Positions 42,316 to 49,900 of a DNA stretch of 64,000 nt are shown one piece after another. The notes under the pieces were generated by a model. That model was not told where the DNA came from. It worked only from the letters and a program-made list of their open reading frames with translations, and ran no database searches. The stretch's first letter is position 1. Every line of letters starts with the position of its first letter. The position numbers were made by a program, and so were the translations under genes. The stretch is from Hymenobacter algoricola (GTDB taxonomy: Bacteria > Bacteroidota > Bacteroidia > Cytophagales > Hymenobacteraceae). The stretch is from assembly GCF_039539525.1 (NCBI RefSeq), contig NZ_BAABDH010000106.1:19966-83965 (forward strand), in the 5' to 3' direction.

Positions 42316-43389
42316 TTGCCCCAGACCTCTTCCGATTCCTCGTCCCGCCGCCGGCGGCGCCGGGTGGCTTTCACCCTGCTGGTCCTGACCTTGTTGGGGG
42401 GTGGCGCGGGCCTGTACGCGGCGTGGCGGGTGCTGTGGCAGCCCAACGTGACGGCGTCCGCTTTCGGGCCGGCCTACCTGTACATCCGCACCGGGGCCTC
42501 CTACCAGGCCGTGCTCGATTCGCTGGCCCGGCACGAGCTGCTCATCGAGCCCGCCACGTTTCGGTGGCTGGCGGCCCGGCGCGACTACCCGGCCCACGTG
42601 CAGCCCGGCCGTTACTTGCTTTCTCCGGAGCTGGGCAACGCGGCGTTGCTGGAAAAACTTCAGCAAGGGCCGCAGGACACGGTGCCTTTTGAGCTGAACG
42701 CCTTTAAGTACAAGCCCCAGCTGGTGCGGCAGGTGAGCCGGCAGCTGGAGGCCGACTCCGGCGCGCTCCGGCAGCTGTTGAACGACAACCGCTTTCTGTT
42801 GCAGCGCTACCAGCTCGACACGACCACCGTGCTGACGCTGTTTCTGCCTGGCCCGTACCGCTTGTTCTGGAACACCTCGGCGCGGCAGTTTCTGGATTCG
42901 GCGGCGGCCGTGCACGGGCGGTTCTGGAATGCGCAGCGCCGGCAGCGGGCCGACTCGCTGGGTCTGTCGCCGGTGCAGGTGCACGTGCTGGCCAGCATTG
43001 TGCAGCGCGAAACGGCCAAGCCCGAAGACAAGCCCATCATTGCCGGCGTCTACCTCAACCGCCTGCGCAGCCGCATGCGCCTGCAGGCCGACCCCACCCT
43101 GCTCTGGGCCATCGGCAACTTCGGGGTGAAGCGGGTACTGAACCGCGACAAGCTCGTGGACTCGCCCTACAATACGTACCGGCACGCGGGGCTGCCGCCG
43201 GGGCCCATTACCTCGGCCAACCGCCAGAGCCTGAACGCCGTGCTCAAGCCCGCCGCGCACCGTTTCTTCTTCTTCTGCGCCCGGCCCGACCTGAGCGGCT
43301 ACTCCGATTTTGCCGAATCCTACGCGGCCCACCGGCGCAATGCCCGCCGCTACCAGCACGCCCTCGACAGCCTCAAAATCCGGCGCTGA
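42316..43389 (+). CDS. mltG: Endolytic transglycosylase MltG (YceG family)
   Basis: A 357-residue inner-membrane protein that cuts growing glycan strands. Seen: a basic N-terminus RRRRRR, one membrane segment (about 17-37), a LysM-like region, and the YceG catalytic domain with LASIVQRETAKPEDKPIIAGVYLNRL (catalytic Glu in QRET), LQADPTLLWAIG and SPYNTYRHAGLPPGPITSA. The frame is open further upstream within the methyltransferase gene; the TTG at 42316 gives the family-typical length. Confidence 0.93.
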   Translation: MPQTSSDSSSRRRRRRVAFTLLVLTLLGGGAGLYAAWRVLWQPNVTASAFGPAYLYIRTGASYQAVLDSLARHELLIEPATFRWLAARRDYPAHVQPGRYLLSPELGNAALLEKLQQGPQDTVPFELNAFKYKPQLVRQVSRQLEADSGALRQLLNDNRFLLQRYQLDTTTVLTLFLPGPYRLFWNTSARQFLDSAAAVHGRFWNAQRRQRADSLGLSPVQVHVLASIVQRETAKPEDKPIIAGVYLNRLRSRMRLQADPTLLWAIGNFGVKRVLNRDKLVDSPYNTYRHAGLPPGPITSANRQSLNAVLKPAAHRFFFFCARPDLSGYSDFAESYAAHRRNARRYQHALDSLKIRR

Positions 43390-43510
43390 GGGCCGTAGTG
43401 CAAATTCCGAATCCCGCGGCGCCGGATTGCCGCGCCGACGGGCTGCTAGCGTATCATTATCAATCTGATAAATCCTGCGGGCGGGTGGGTCGGAGTTGCC
43501 AGCCGCTTTG

Positions 43511-43518
43511 TACTTTTG
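43511..43518 (+). promoter_or_regulatory. -7 element of the FadL-like gene
   Basis: TACTTTTG fits TAnnTTTG, 28 bases before the start codon. Confidence 0.55.
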
Positions 43519-43546
43519 TTTCCCTATTGTCCGAAAACCCGCCTGC

Positions 43547-44782
43547 ATGAAGCTTCGCTACCTTTCTTTTGGATTGCTCTTTCTTTCCCTTTCCGCCGCC
43601 GCCGGCGGCTTCCAGACCGGCCCGCAAAGTGCGCGCACCCTGGGCATCGGCGGGGCCAGCGTGGCGTACGTCCGCGACCTGGCGGCCATCTACTACAACC
43701 CCGGGGCCCTGGCCCAGATGGATTCGCTGAATCACTTCAGCCTGGGGGGCCTGACTAACCTGCGGACCACCTCCTTTCTGGGTAATGACTCGCGGCGCAT
43801 TGCCGAACAGGAGCTGCAGCCGCTGCTCGGCGGCTATTTCTACGCCGCGCACCCCATCAACGACCGGGTTTCCGTGGGGCTGAGCGTGAATACGCCCTTC
43901 GGCTTCAACACACGCTGGCCCAGCGACTGGGAAGGCCGCAGCGTGGTGCAGCAAACCCGCCTGAACACAGTGTTCGTGCAGCCCACGGCCGCCATCAGGC
44001 TCAACGACAACTTCAGCATGGGCGCGGGCCTGGTGTATGCCTACGGCCGTATGAGCCAGCAGTACGCCCTGGGGCAGTACGACGACCGCAACGTGACGGC
44101 CACCTTCAAGGGCAGCGGCAGCGGCCTGGGCTTCAATGTGGGCCTGTACGGCAAAACCGCCGAAACACTTTCCTTCGGCGTCAGCTACCGCTCCCCGGTT
44201 ACCCTTAAGGTTAAGGATGGCACGGCGTCCTACAGCAACGTGCCCGCCCTCGACGCAGGCCGCTACCCCGGCACCGCGAAGCTGCGCACCGAACTCGCCA
44301 CGCCCGGCGCCCTCTCGGTCGGTATGGCCGACAACGTGACCAAGAAGCTGCTGGTCACCTTCGACTTTACGCTCAGCGCCTGGAGCCGCTACGACTCGCT
44401 CACGTTCAACATCGGTGATGCGCCGGGCTTTGCTACCCGGACCGCCGGCCTGCGCTACGAAGACGCCATGGCCTTCCGCGTGGGCGGCGAGTACGCCTAC
44501 TCTGATATGATTTCGCTGCGGGCCGGCGTGAGCTACGACGAAACCCCAATCCGGGACGAGTACATTTCGCCCGACCTGCCCGACGGCAACAAGCTGGGCG
44601 GCGCGCTGGGCGTGAGCGTGCAGTTCACCCCGAATCTGTCGGCCGATGCGGGCTACCAGTTCGAATACGTGGCCGAGCGAACCAGCCGCGTGGTGCAGGC
44701 CCGGGCCAACGTCAGCAATGTGGGCGGCACCTACCGCACCCGGGTCCATACGGCCGCGCTGGGTTTGTCCTACGCGTTTTAA
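43547..44782 (+). CDS. FadL/OmpP1/TodX-type outer-membrane transport protein
   Basis: A 411-residue beta-barrel with a signal peptide (MKLRYLSFGLLFLSLSAAAGG). Seen: the FadL family start GGFQTGPQSARTLGIGGASVAYVRDLAAIYYNPGALAQ, then NTPFGFNTRWPSDWEGR, then alternating strand patterns to the C-terminal aromatic YAF. FadL proteins take up long-chain fatty acids or other hydrophobic compounds by lateral diffusion. The next gene, 22 bases away, encodes an SGNH-fold lipoprotein; such pairs are typical of Bacteroidota. Confidence 0.93.
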   Translation: MKLRYLSFGLLFLSLSAAAGGFQTGPQSARTLGIGGASVAYVRDLAAIYYNPGALAQMDSLNHFSLGGLTNLRTTSFLGNDSRRIAEQELQPLLGGYFYAAHPINDRVSVGLSVNTPFGFNTRWPSDWEGRSVVQQTRLNTVFVQPTAAIRLNDNFSMGAGLVYAYGRMSQQYALGQYDDRNVTATFKGSGSGLGFNVGLYGKTAETLSFGVSYRSPVTLKVKDGTASYSNVPALDAGRYPGTAKLRTELATPGALSVGMADNVTKKLLVTFDFTLSAWSRYDSLTFNIGDAPGFATRTAGLRYEDAMAFRVGGEYAYSDMISLRAGVSYDETPIRDEYISPDLPDGNKLGGALGVSVQFTPNLSADAGYQFEYVAERTSRVVQARANVSNVGGTYRTRVHTAALGLSYAF

Positions 44783-44804
44783 CCTTCTGAACGACTCTTT
44801 CCCC

Positions 44805-46187
44805 GTGCGACTCTTCTCCTCTTCCGCTGCGGCCCGCCTGGTGGTGCCCGCTCTGCTCCTGACGGCCTGTGCTCCCGACCAGACGCCTCCGGCCGCCAAC
44901 CCCGGCTCGCTCGACTTCAGCCGCTACGTGGCCGTCGGCGACAACTACACCGCTGGCTACAGCGAGGGTGGCCTTACCCTTACCGGCCAGCAGTACTCGA
45001 TTCCGGCCCTGCTCGACCAGCAGTTTGCCCTGGCGTCGGGCACCTCATCGTCTTTTACCCAGCCGCTGCTGCCGGAGGGCACCGGCACCGGCTACCTGCA
45101 GCTGCAGGGCCTTGATGCCCACGGCCTGCCCGTTACCCGCCGGGTAACCCGCGGCCGGGCCACCCAGTCCCGGGCCTACTTTGCCAATGCTGCCGCCTGC
45201 GGGGGGCCCGACACTACCTTCCTGTATCAGCGGGCGGATGCGGCGCTGCCGCAAAACCTGGGCGTGCCTTTTTTGCGGCTCACGCAGATTGAAGTAGCCA
45301 ATCTGGGCAACGCCAGCCGGCTGACCACACCCGATCAGTTCAATCCTTTCCTGGAGCGGATCCTGCCGCTCAACGACAGCCGGACGTACCTGCAGACCGT
45401 GACCGATGGCAGCGCCAATGCCACGTTCTTCACGTTTTTTATGGGCCTCAGCGACGTGCTGCCCTACGTGCTCAGCGGCGGCGACTGCGGCACGACGCCC
45501 TCCATTACCCTGCCCAGGCCGGCGCCGGCCCAGAAAATTCTGGATAAGCTCACGGCCAACGGCCGGCCGGGCATCATCAGCCTGGTGCCCAGCGTCACGC
45601 AGCTGCCCTTCGTGAGCCGTGGAACGGTCAAGAACGTGCGGCCGCTGCTTGGCGCCAACGACACGGTGTACGTCCGCTCTTCGCCCGCCAACGTGGTGCG
45701 GGCCATGGACGCCCGCGACTACGTGCTGCCAACCGGCCTGGCCGCGCTGGGCACGCTGCAGACGGTCGGTACGGTGGCCGTGCGCTACGGCCTGGACCGC
45801 CGCGCCCCACTCAGCCGCCGCGACGTGCTGGACTTCCGCGAAGTCAGCTTTGCCGATGGCTACCTGACGGCGCTGAATACGGAGCTGGTGCGCCTGGCCG
45901 ATAACGTGTACAAAATCCCGGTCGTGAACCGCACGGCGGGGGGCGCCAACCTGTTTAGCCAGGTAATTTTCAATCCCCCTGCCAGCATCGGCATTTCCAT
46001 CAATGGCGTGACGTATTCGGATGATCCGGTGCGGGGTAATTTCTACTCCCTGGATCAGTACACGTTCACGCCCCGGGGCAACGCCATTTTTGTCAATTCC
46101 TTTATCCGCGAAATTAACCGCTTCTACAACGCCAGCATCCCGCTGCTGGACCCCAATACGCTGCCCACCACCTCCCGGCCCCGGTAA
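44805..46187 (+). CDS. SGNH-hydrolase-like lipoprotein lacking catalytic residues
   Basis: A 460-residue protein from a GTG at 44805. Seen: lipoprotein signal LLLTAC (Cys22), then an SGNH/GDSL fold: block I YVAVGDNYTAGYSEGG (41-56), block III FFMGLSDVLPYVLSGG (212-227), and block V SLDQYTFTPRGNAIFVNSF. Compared with the common Bacteroidota sequences (GNSLTAG, GNNDVL, DGVHP), the nucleophile Ser is Asn47, the block III Asn is Ser216 and the catalytic His is Thr420; Asp417 remains. The fold is intact but the catalytic set is gone, so I call it a pseudoenzyme, perhaps a lipid-binding partner of the FadL channel. Confidence 0.85.
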   Translation: MRLFSSSAAARLVVPALLLTACAPDQTPPAANPGSLDFSRYVAVGDNYTAGYSEGGLTLTGQQYSIPALLDQQFALASGTSSSFTQPLLPEGTGTGYLQLQGLDAHGLPVTRRVTRGRATQSRAYFANAAACGGPDTTFLYQRADAALPQNLGVPFLRLTQIEVANLGNASRLTTPDQFNPFLERILPLNDSRTYLQTVTDGSANATFFTFFMGLSDVLPYVLSGGDCGTTPSITLPRPAPAQKILDKLTANGRPGIISLVPSVTQLPFVSRGTVKNVRPLLGANDTVYVRSSPANVVRAMDARDYVLPTGLAALGTLQTVGTVAVRYGLDRRAPLSRRDVLDFREVSFADGYLTALNTELVRLADNVYKIPVVNRTAGGANLFSQVIFNPPASIGISINGVTYSDDPVRGNFYSLDQYTFTPRGNAIFVNSFIREINRFYNASIPLLDPNTLPTTSRPR

Positions 46188-46210
46188 GCGGACCGGGGAA
46201 GACCAGAACC

Positions 46211-46238
46211 AAAAAGACGGCCCCGGGGCCGTCTTTTT
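46211..46238. terminator. Bidirectional terminator
   Basis: AAAAAGACGGCCCC and its exact complement form a 28-bp perfect palindrome between the convergent SGNH and membrane-transferase genes. Confidence 0.9.
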
Positions 46239-46265
46239 TATGGGCGGCAAATGAGTCGGCAGCCC

Positions 46266-47762
46266 TCAAAGGGCCAGCAGGCGCAGCTGCACCGAGTCGC
46301 AGCGGGCGGCCTGCTGGCGGGCCAGGGTTTCGCGGTAGCTGAGGCCCGTAAACTCCGAATGCTCCAGAAACAGCAGCGGGCTGGTCAGCAGCGGCTCGGG
46401 CCAGGCAGCCAGCGCGGGCCGTGTGGCCAGCGCGCCGAAGTTCGGGACCTGGGCCACCCGCCAGTAGGCATCGAGCAGCACGTAGCGGTAGCCGCGCCGC
46501 CGCAGCGCCGGCAGCTGGCTTTCGTGGGTCACGACCACCAGGCTGTCGGCGCTGGCCTGGAACGGGGCCAGGCCCTGCCCGACCGTACTGGCCACCCGAT
46601 GCCCCCCGTGCGCGCGCAGCCACGCCGCCGCGTCGGCGTAGTGACTGGGCGTGTAGGCATAGATTTCGCGCTGCACCCGGTACAGATTGAACCCTACTGC
46701 CAGCAGGGCCACCACCAGCAGCCGCCGCGGCGGCAACACCCGCCGCAAGCTCAGAAACGCCAGCGCGTAGAACAGCCCGTACGCCGGCAGCAGCCCCCGC
46801 GGCGCCTTGATCAGCACCGACATGCCGGCCAGGTAGCAATAGGCCCACAAAGCCAAGTAGCGCAGCAGATTCATGCGCCGCAGCCCCACCAGCAGCTCCC
46901 GGCGCCAGAGCACGGGCACCACCACCAGCGCCAGCAGCACCAGCGGCGACTCAAAGTCGCGCAGAAACTGCAGATAGTACAGCCCGTCCAGCTGCGCCGT
47001 ACCCGTCCGGCCCGCGGCGTTGGCGGCACCGGGAAACGCAATAGTGTAGTACACGCCCACCCATCGGTACCACGGCAGGCCGGCCAGCATACCGATGCCG
47101 CTCAGCAGCCCGTACGGCCCCGCCAAGATTGCCAGCACCCGCCACCCGTTGCCCCGTTGCCGGAGCAGGCCATCTTGCTGAAGCAGCTCAAAAACGGCCA
47201 GGATAGGCAGCGTCAGCAGAAATTTGTAGTTGAGGCTCAGACCCAGCGTCAGCCAGAGGGTGGCGCGGAGCAGCGGGGCGCGGCCCGGACTCCGGAGGCG
47301 GCGGTAGTAGGCCCGCAGCAGCGCGGCAAACACCAGCAGGCTGGCCGAGCCCATGGTAAAGTCGCGGCCGGAGAAAGTGAGAAACACGGAGGAGCCGGTC
47401 AGCAGGGCCAGCAGGGCCGTTTCGACGGGAAGCAGGCGGGCCTCCCGCCCCACAAAGGCCGCCAGCACGCCCACGGCGCCCACGGCCAGCAGCGCGTTCA
47501 GGTGCTGGAACACCCGATAATCGGTGGTGAGCCACGCCACGGGCGCATACAGCAGCGAAAAGCCCGGGCTGCCGTGGTGAAACAGGTTGCGCAGGTTGCC
47601 CCGGGCTACTTCCTGCACAATCTGCCAGTTGCGCACCGAGTCGTAGTCGGGCAGGGCGGCGCCGGCCAGGCCGTAGAGGCGGACAGCCGCCACCGCTGCC
47701 AGCGCCAGCAGCAGCCACCAGGCGTTTTTACGGGTTTGATTGTCGTTCTTCGCGGCGAGCAT
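46266..47762 (-). CDS. Polytopic GT-C-type glycosyltransferase-like membrane protein
   Basis: A 498-residue protein with about eleven hydrophobic segments. After the first one comes LPDYDSVRNWQIVQEVARG, an acidic loop at the place where GT39/ArnT-type enzymes have their catalytic Asp, followed by HHGSPGFSLLYAPVAWL. The C-terminal 90 residues form a soluble domain (DAAAWLRAHGG, YVLLDAYW). These are the marks of lipid-linked sugar transferases of the GT-C class. Donor and acceptor are unknown. The ATG at 47762 (MLAAKNDNQ) avoids overlap with dtd; the frame continues open to 47882. Confidence 0.82.
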   Translation of the reverse strand: MLAAKNDNQTRKNAWWLLLALAAVAAVRLYGLAGAALPDYDSVRNWQIVQEVARGNLRNLFHHGSPGFSLLYAPVAWLTTDYRVFQHLNALLAVGAVGVLAAFVGREARLLPVETALLALLTGSSVFLTFSGRDFTMGSASLLVFAALLRAYYRRLRSPGRAPLLRATLWLTLGLSLNYKFLLTLPILAVFELLQQDGLLRQRGNGWRVLAILAGPYGLLSGIGMLAGLPWYRWVGVYYTIAFPGAANAAGRTGTAQLDGLYYLQFLRDFESPLVLLALVVVPVLWRRELLVGLRRMNLLRYLALWAYCYLAGMSVLIKAPRGLLPAYGLFYALAFLSLRRVLPPRRLLVVALLAVGFNLYRVQREIYAYTPSHYADAAAWLRAHGGHRVASTVGQGLAPFQASADSLVVVTHESQLPALRRRGYRYVLLDAYWRVAQVPNFGALATRPALAAWPEPLLTSPLLFLEHSEFTGLSYRETLARQQAARCDSVQLRLLAL

Positions 47763-47881
47763 GCGCGGGCAATTTCCACTAATAATCAGGATTCCGGCGC
47801 GGAGCTTATGCCAGGGTCGGCTGATGACCAGCTTCCCCAGCGCGGGCTCCTGGCTCAACCCTTTGAAAATCAAACTCTGCA

Positions 47882-48334
47882 ATGCGTACCGTTATTCAGC
47901 GCGTCACCCGGGCCAGCGTCACGGTGGAGGGCCGCGTCACCGGCCAGATTGGCCCCGGGCTGCTCGTGCTGGCCGGCTTTGCCCCCGACGACGATGCCCG
48001 CGCCCTCGACTGGATGGCCCGCAAGCTGGTGCAGCTGCGCATCTTCGCCGATGAGGACGGCAAAATGAACCGCAGCGTGCAGGACGTTGGCGGGCAGGTG
48101 CTGGTCGTGAGCCAGTTTACGCTGCTGGCCGACGCCCGCAAAGGCAACCGCCCCAGCTACGTCGGGGCCGCCCCGCCGCCGGTGGCCGTGCCGCTGTACG
48201 AGCAGTTCGTCGGGCGGCTGGAGCAGCTGCTGGGCCAGCCCGTGCCCACCGGCGAGTTCGGAGCCGACATGCAGGTGGCCCTGCTTAATGACGGCCCGGT
48301 GACCATTGTGCTGGACTCGCCGGCCGCGGGGTAA
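47882..48334 (+). CDS. dtd: D-aminoacyl-tRNA deacylase
   Basis: A 150-residue enzyme that hydrolyses D-aminoacyl-tRNA (and Gly-tRNA-Ala). Both catalytic motifs are present: SQFTLLAD (SQxTL) and the cis Gly-Pro motif NDGPVTIVLDSP. The N-terminal MRTVIQRVTRASVTVEG is diagnostic. Full length. Confidence 0.97.
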   Translation: MRTVIQRVTRASVTVEGRVTGQIGPGLLVLAGFAPDDDARALDWMARKLVQLRIFADEDGKMNRSVQDVGGQVLVVSQFTLLADARKGNRPSYVGAAPPPVAVPLYEQFVGRLEQLLGQPVPTGEFGADMQVALLNDGPVTIVLDSPAAG

Positions 48335-48353
48335 AGGGCGATATCCCCTCCTC

Positions 48354-48465
48354 GAACATCATTCCGGGCTTGCCGAGGAATCCCGCGTGCTGACGACTGA
48401 GTAGTAAGCCAACGACGACGTGCGAGATTCCCCGACTCCACTACGCTACGCTCGGAATGACGTTC
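48354..48465. repeat. REP/MITE-like element, 112 bp
   Basis: GAACATCATTCCG at the left end and CGGAATGACGTTC at the right end are complementary with one mismatch. Inside, GAGGAATCCCGC and the near-complement GTGCGAGATTCCCC make a long imperfect hairpin. It shares its plan and some arm sequence with the element at 49779-49881. Confidence 0.7.
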
Positions 48466-48497
48466 CAAGTAATCTTACCTCCCCAACTCCCCCTGCC

Positions 48498-48824
48498 ATG
48501 ACCATCGAAGAAGCCCAAAAAACCGTGGACACCTGGATTCAGACCACCGGCGTGCGGTATTTCAACGAGCTGACCAACATGGCCATGCTCACGGAGGAAG
48601 TAGGCGAAGTAGCCCGCATCATTGCCCGGCAGTACGGCGAGCAGTCGTTCAAGGAGTCGGACCGCGACAAGGTGCTGGCCGACGAGCTGGCCGACGTGCT
48701 GTTCGTGGTTATCTGCCTGGCCAACCAGACCGGCATCGACCTCACTGCGGCCCTGCAGCGCAACCTGGCCAAGAAAACCCTGCGCGACGCCGACCGCCAC
48801 CAGCAGAACGAGAAGCTGCGCTGA
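48498..48824 (+). CDS. MazG-like nucleotide pyrophosphohydrolase
   Basis: A 108-residue all-alpha NTP pyrophosphohydrolase. Metal-binding motifs seen: EEVGEVARII (ExxE) and DELADVLFVVICLA (ExxD). These proteins remove non-canonical or excess dNTPs. The ATG at 48498 is chosen; the frame opens earlier through the repeat. Its stop lies 6 bases before a 21-bp tandem repeat array. Confidence 0.92.
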   Translation: MTIEEAQKTVDTWIQTTGVRYFNELTNMAMLTEEVGEVARIIARQYGEQSFKESDRDKVLADELADVLFVVICLANQTGIDLTAALQRNLAKKTLRDADRHQQNEKLR

Positions 48825-48830
48825 GCCCTC

Positions 48831-49019
48831 CCCAACGACTTCCGGACTCTCCCCAAGAGGTTCCGGGCTCTACCCAAGGGTTTCCGGACTGTGCCCAACG
48901 ACTTCCGGGCAGTGCCCAAGAGGTTCCGAACGGTGCCCAACAGTTTCCGGATAGTGCTCAAGAAGGTCCAGGCAGTGCCCAACGGCTTCCAGGCACCGCC
49001 CAAACGTTTCCGGGACGGC
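48831..49019. repeat. Nine 21-bp tandem repeats
   Basis: Nine units begin at 48831 and follow every 21 bases (48852, 48873, 48894, 48915, 48936, 48957, 48978, 48999). The unit is close to CCCAAnnnnTTCCGGnnnTG with variable positions. Because 21 is a multiple of three, both strands can be read as heptapeptides (PKRFRTV-like on the plus strand, NLLGTVR-like on the minus strand), but I do not think it is coding. It separates the MazG-like gene from comB. Confidence 0.9.
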
Positions 49020-49034
49020 CGCAGCGGTGCCGGC

Positions 49035-49754
49035 CTACCGGCTTTCCGCCACGATGCGGCCCTCCTGCCAGATGGGCACGAGGTCGTACGCATCCGGCTT
49101 CACGCAGAAGGCCATATCCTGGTGCGACTCCAGGCTGTTGAGCCGGCGCACGTGGGCCGATTTGAGCAGGTAGCCGCCGACATCCGCTTTAGCAGCTTGC
49201 CACAGGTCGAGGGCGGCCAGGGTGGCGTCGGAGCTGGTGGTGTCGAAGTCGGGCTGCAGCCGCGCGGCCAGGGCGCCGCCAAGCAGCGTGTCTTCGAGGC
49301 AGAAGTTGCCCTTCCAGCCCGCGCACACCACCACCACATCCTTGTTTTGCCGGCGCAGGAAGTCGGCCACGGCGGCCAGGTTCAGAAACGCGCCCAGCAC
49401 CACCGCGTCGGCGGTCAGGGCCAGGTGAATGGCGCGGGTACCGTTGGTGGTGGTAATGGCCACGGCCCGGCCGGCTACCGGCACCACGCCGTCGAGGTAG
49501 CCGAAGGGCGAGTTGCCCAGGTCCACGCCGGCGGCCTGCACGCCGTCGCGCTCGGCAGCCGTCAGGTAGCCCTGCGCGGCCAGGGCCCGGCACTCGGCCA
49601 GCTCGCTGCAGGGCACAATGTGGGTCACGCCGGCGGCCAGCGCCGTCACCATCGACGAAGTGGCCCGCAGGATGTCCACGACGACGGCCACCCGGCCCCG
49701 CAGGTCAAACAAGGGCAGTAATTCGGGGGAAAAACAGATGTCTAGGGCAGGCAT
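49035..49754 (-). CDS. comB: 2-phosphosulfolactate phosphatase (ComB family)
   Basis: A 239-residue protein. Seen: VAVVVDILRATSSMVTALAAG, LGNSPFGYLDG, ITTTNGTRAIHLAL, VVCAGWKGNFCLEDTLLGGALAARL and SLESHQDMAFCVKPDAYDLVP, which agree with the ComB family. ComB removes phosphate from 2-phosphosulfolactate to give sulfolactate, a step of coenzyme M synthesis in archaea. In bacteria its pathway is often unclear; no comA or comC is in the window. A link with sulfonate or sulfonolipid metabolism is possible. Confidence 0.9.
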   Translation of the reverse strand: MPALDICFSPELLPLFDLRGRVAVVVDILRATSSMVTALAAGVTHIVPCSELAECRALAAQGYLTAAERDGVQAAGVDLGNSPFGYLDGVVPVAGRAVAITTTNGTRAIHLALTADAVVLGAFLNLAAVADFLRRQNKDVVVVCAGWKGNFCLEDTLLGGALAARLQPDFDTTSSDATLAALDLWQAAKADVGGYLLKSAHVRRLNSLESHQDMAFCVKPDAYDLVPIWQEGRIVAESR

Positions 49755-49778
49755 TTTCAGTTGTCAGAGGCCAAAAAA

Positions 49779-49881
49779 GAACGTCATGCTGAGCGAAGCC
49801 GAAGCATCTCGCTTGGCTCCGTTGGATTACCAATCCAGCATCAGCACGCGCGATGCCCCGGCTTTGCCCGGCATGACGTTC
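49779..49881. repeat. REP/MITE-like element, 103 bp
   Basis: The perfect 11-bp terminal inverted repeats GAACGTCATGC and GCATGACGTTC frame an imperfect palindrome (GAAGCATCTCGC on one side, GCGCGATGCCCCGGC on the other). Short relatives lie at 25633 and 48354. It encodes nothing and lies between comB and gcvT. Confidence 0.75.
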
Positions 49882-49900
49882 AACTTATTCCTTTCGGGTG

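Noticed and set aside
47763..47882. N-terminal extension of the GT-C-type protein to 47882
   Set aside because: It would overlap the dtd start and leave no promoter region; the ATG at 47762 directly precedes the basic residues and the first membrane helix.
46251..48068. A 605-codon plus-strand open frame opposite the GT-C-type gene
   Set aside because: It is low-complexity Gln/His/Arg and runs across three real genes; the minus strand shows regular membrane helices.
48831..49019. The 21-bp repeat array as a CRISPR
   Set aside because: The units adjoin without spacers, the period is too short, and no cas gene is present.
48891..49721. A plus-strand open frame of 276 codons starting in the 21-bp repeat
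   Set aside because: It reads the heptapeptide repeat and then antisense sequence of comB without any known motif; the comB protein is complete on the other strand.
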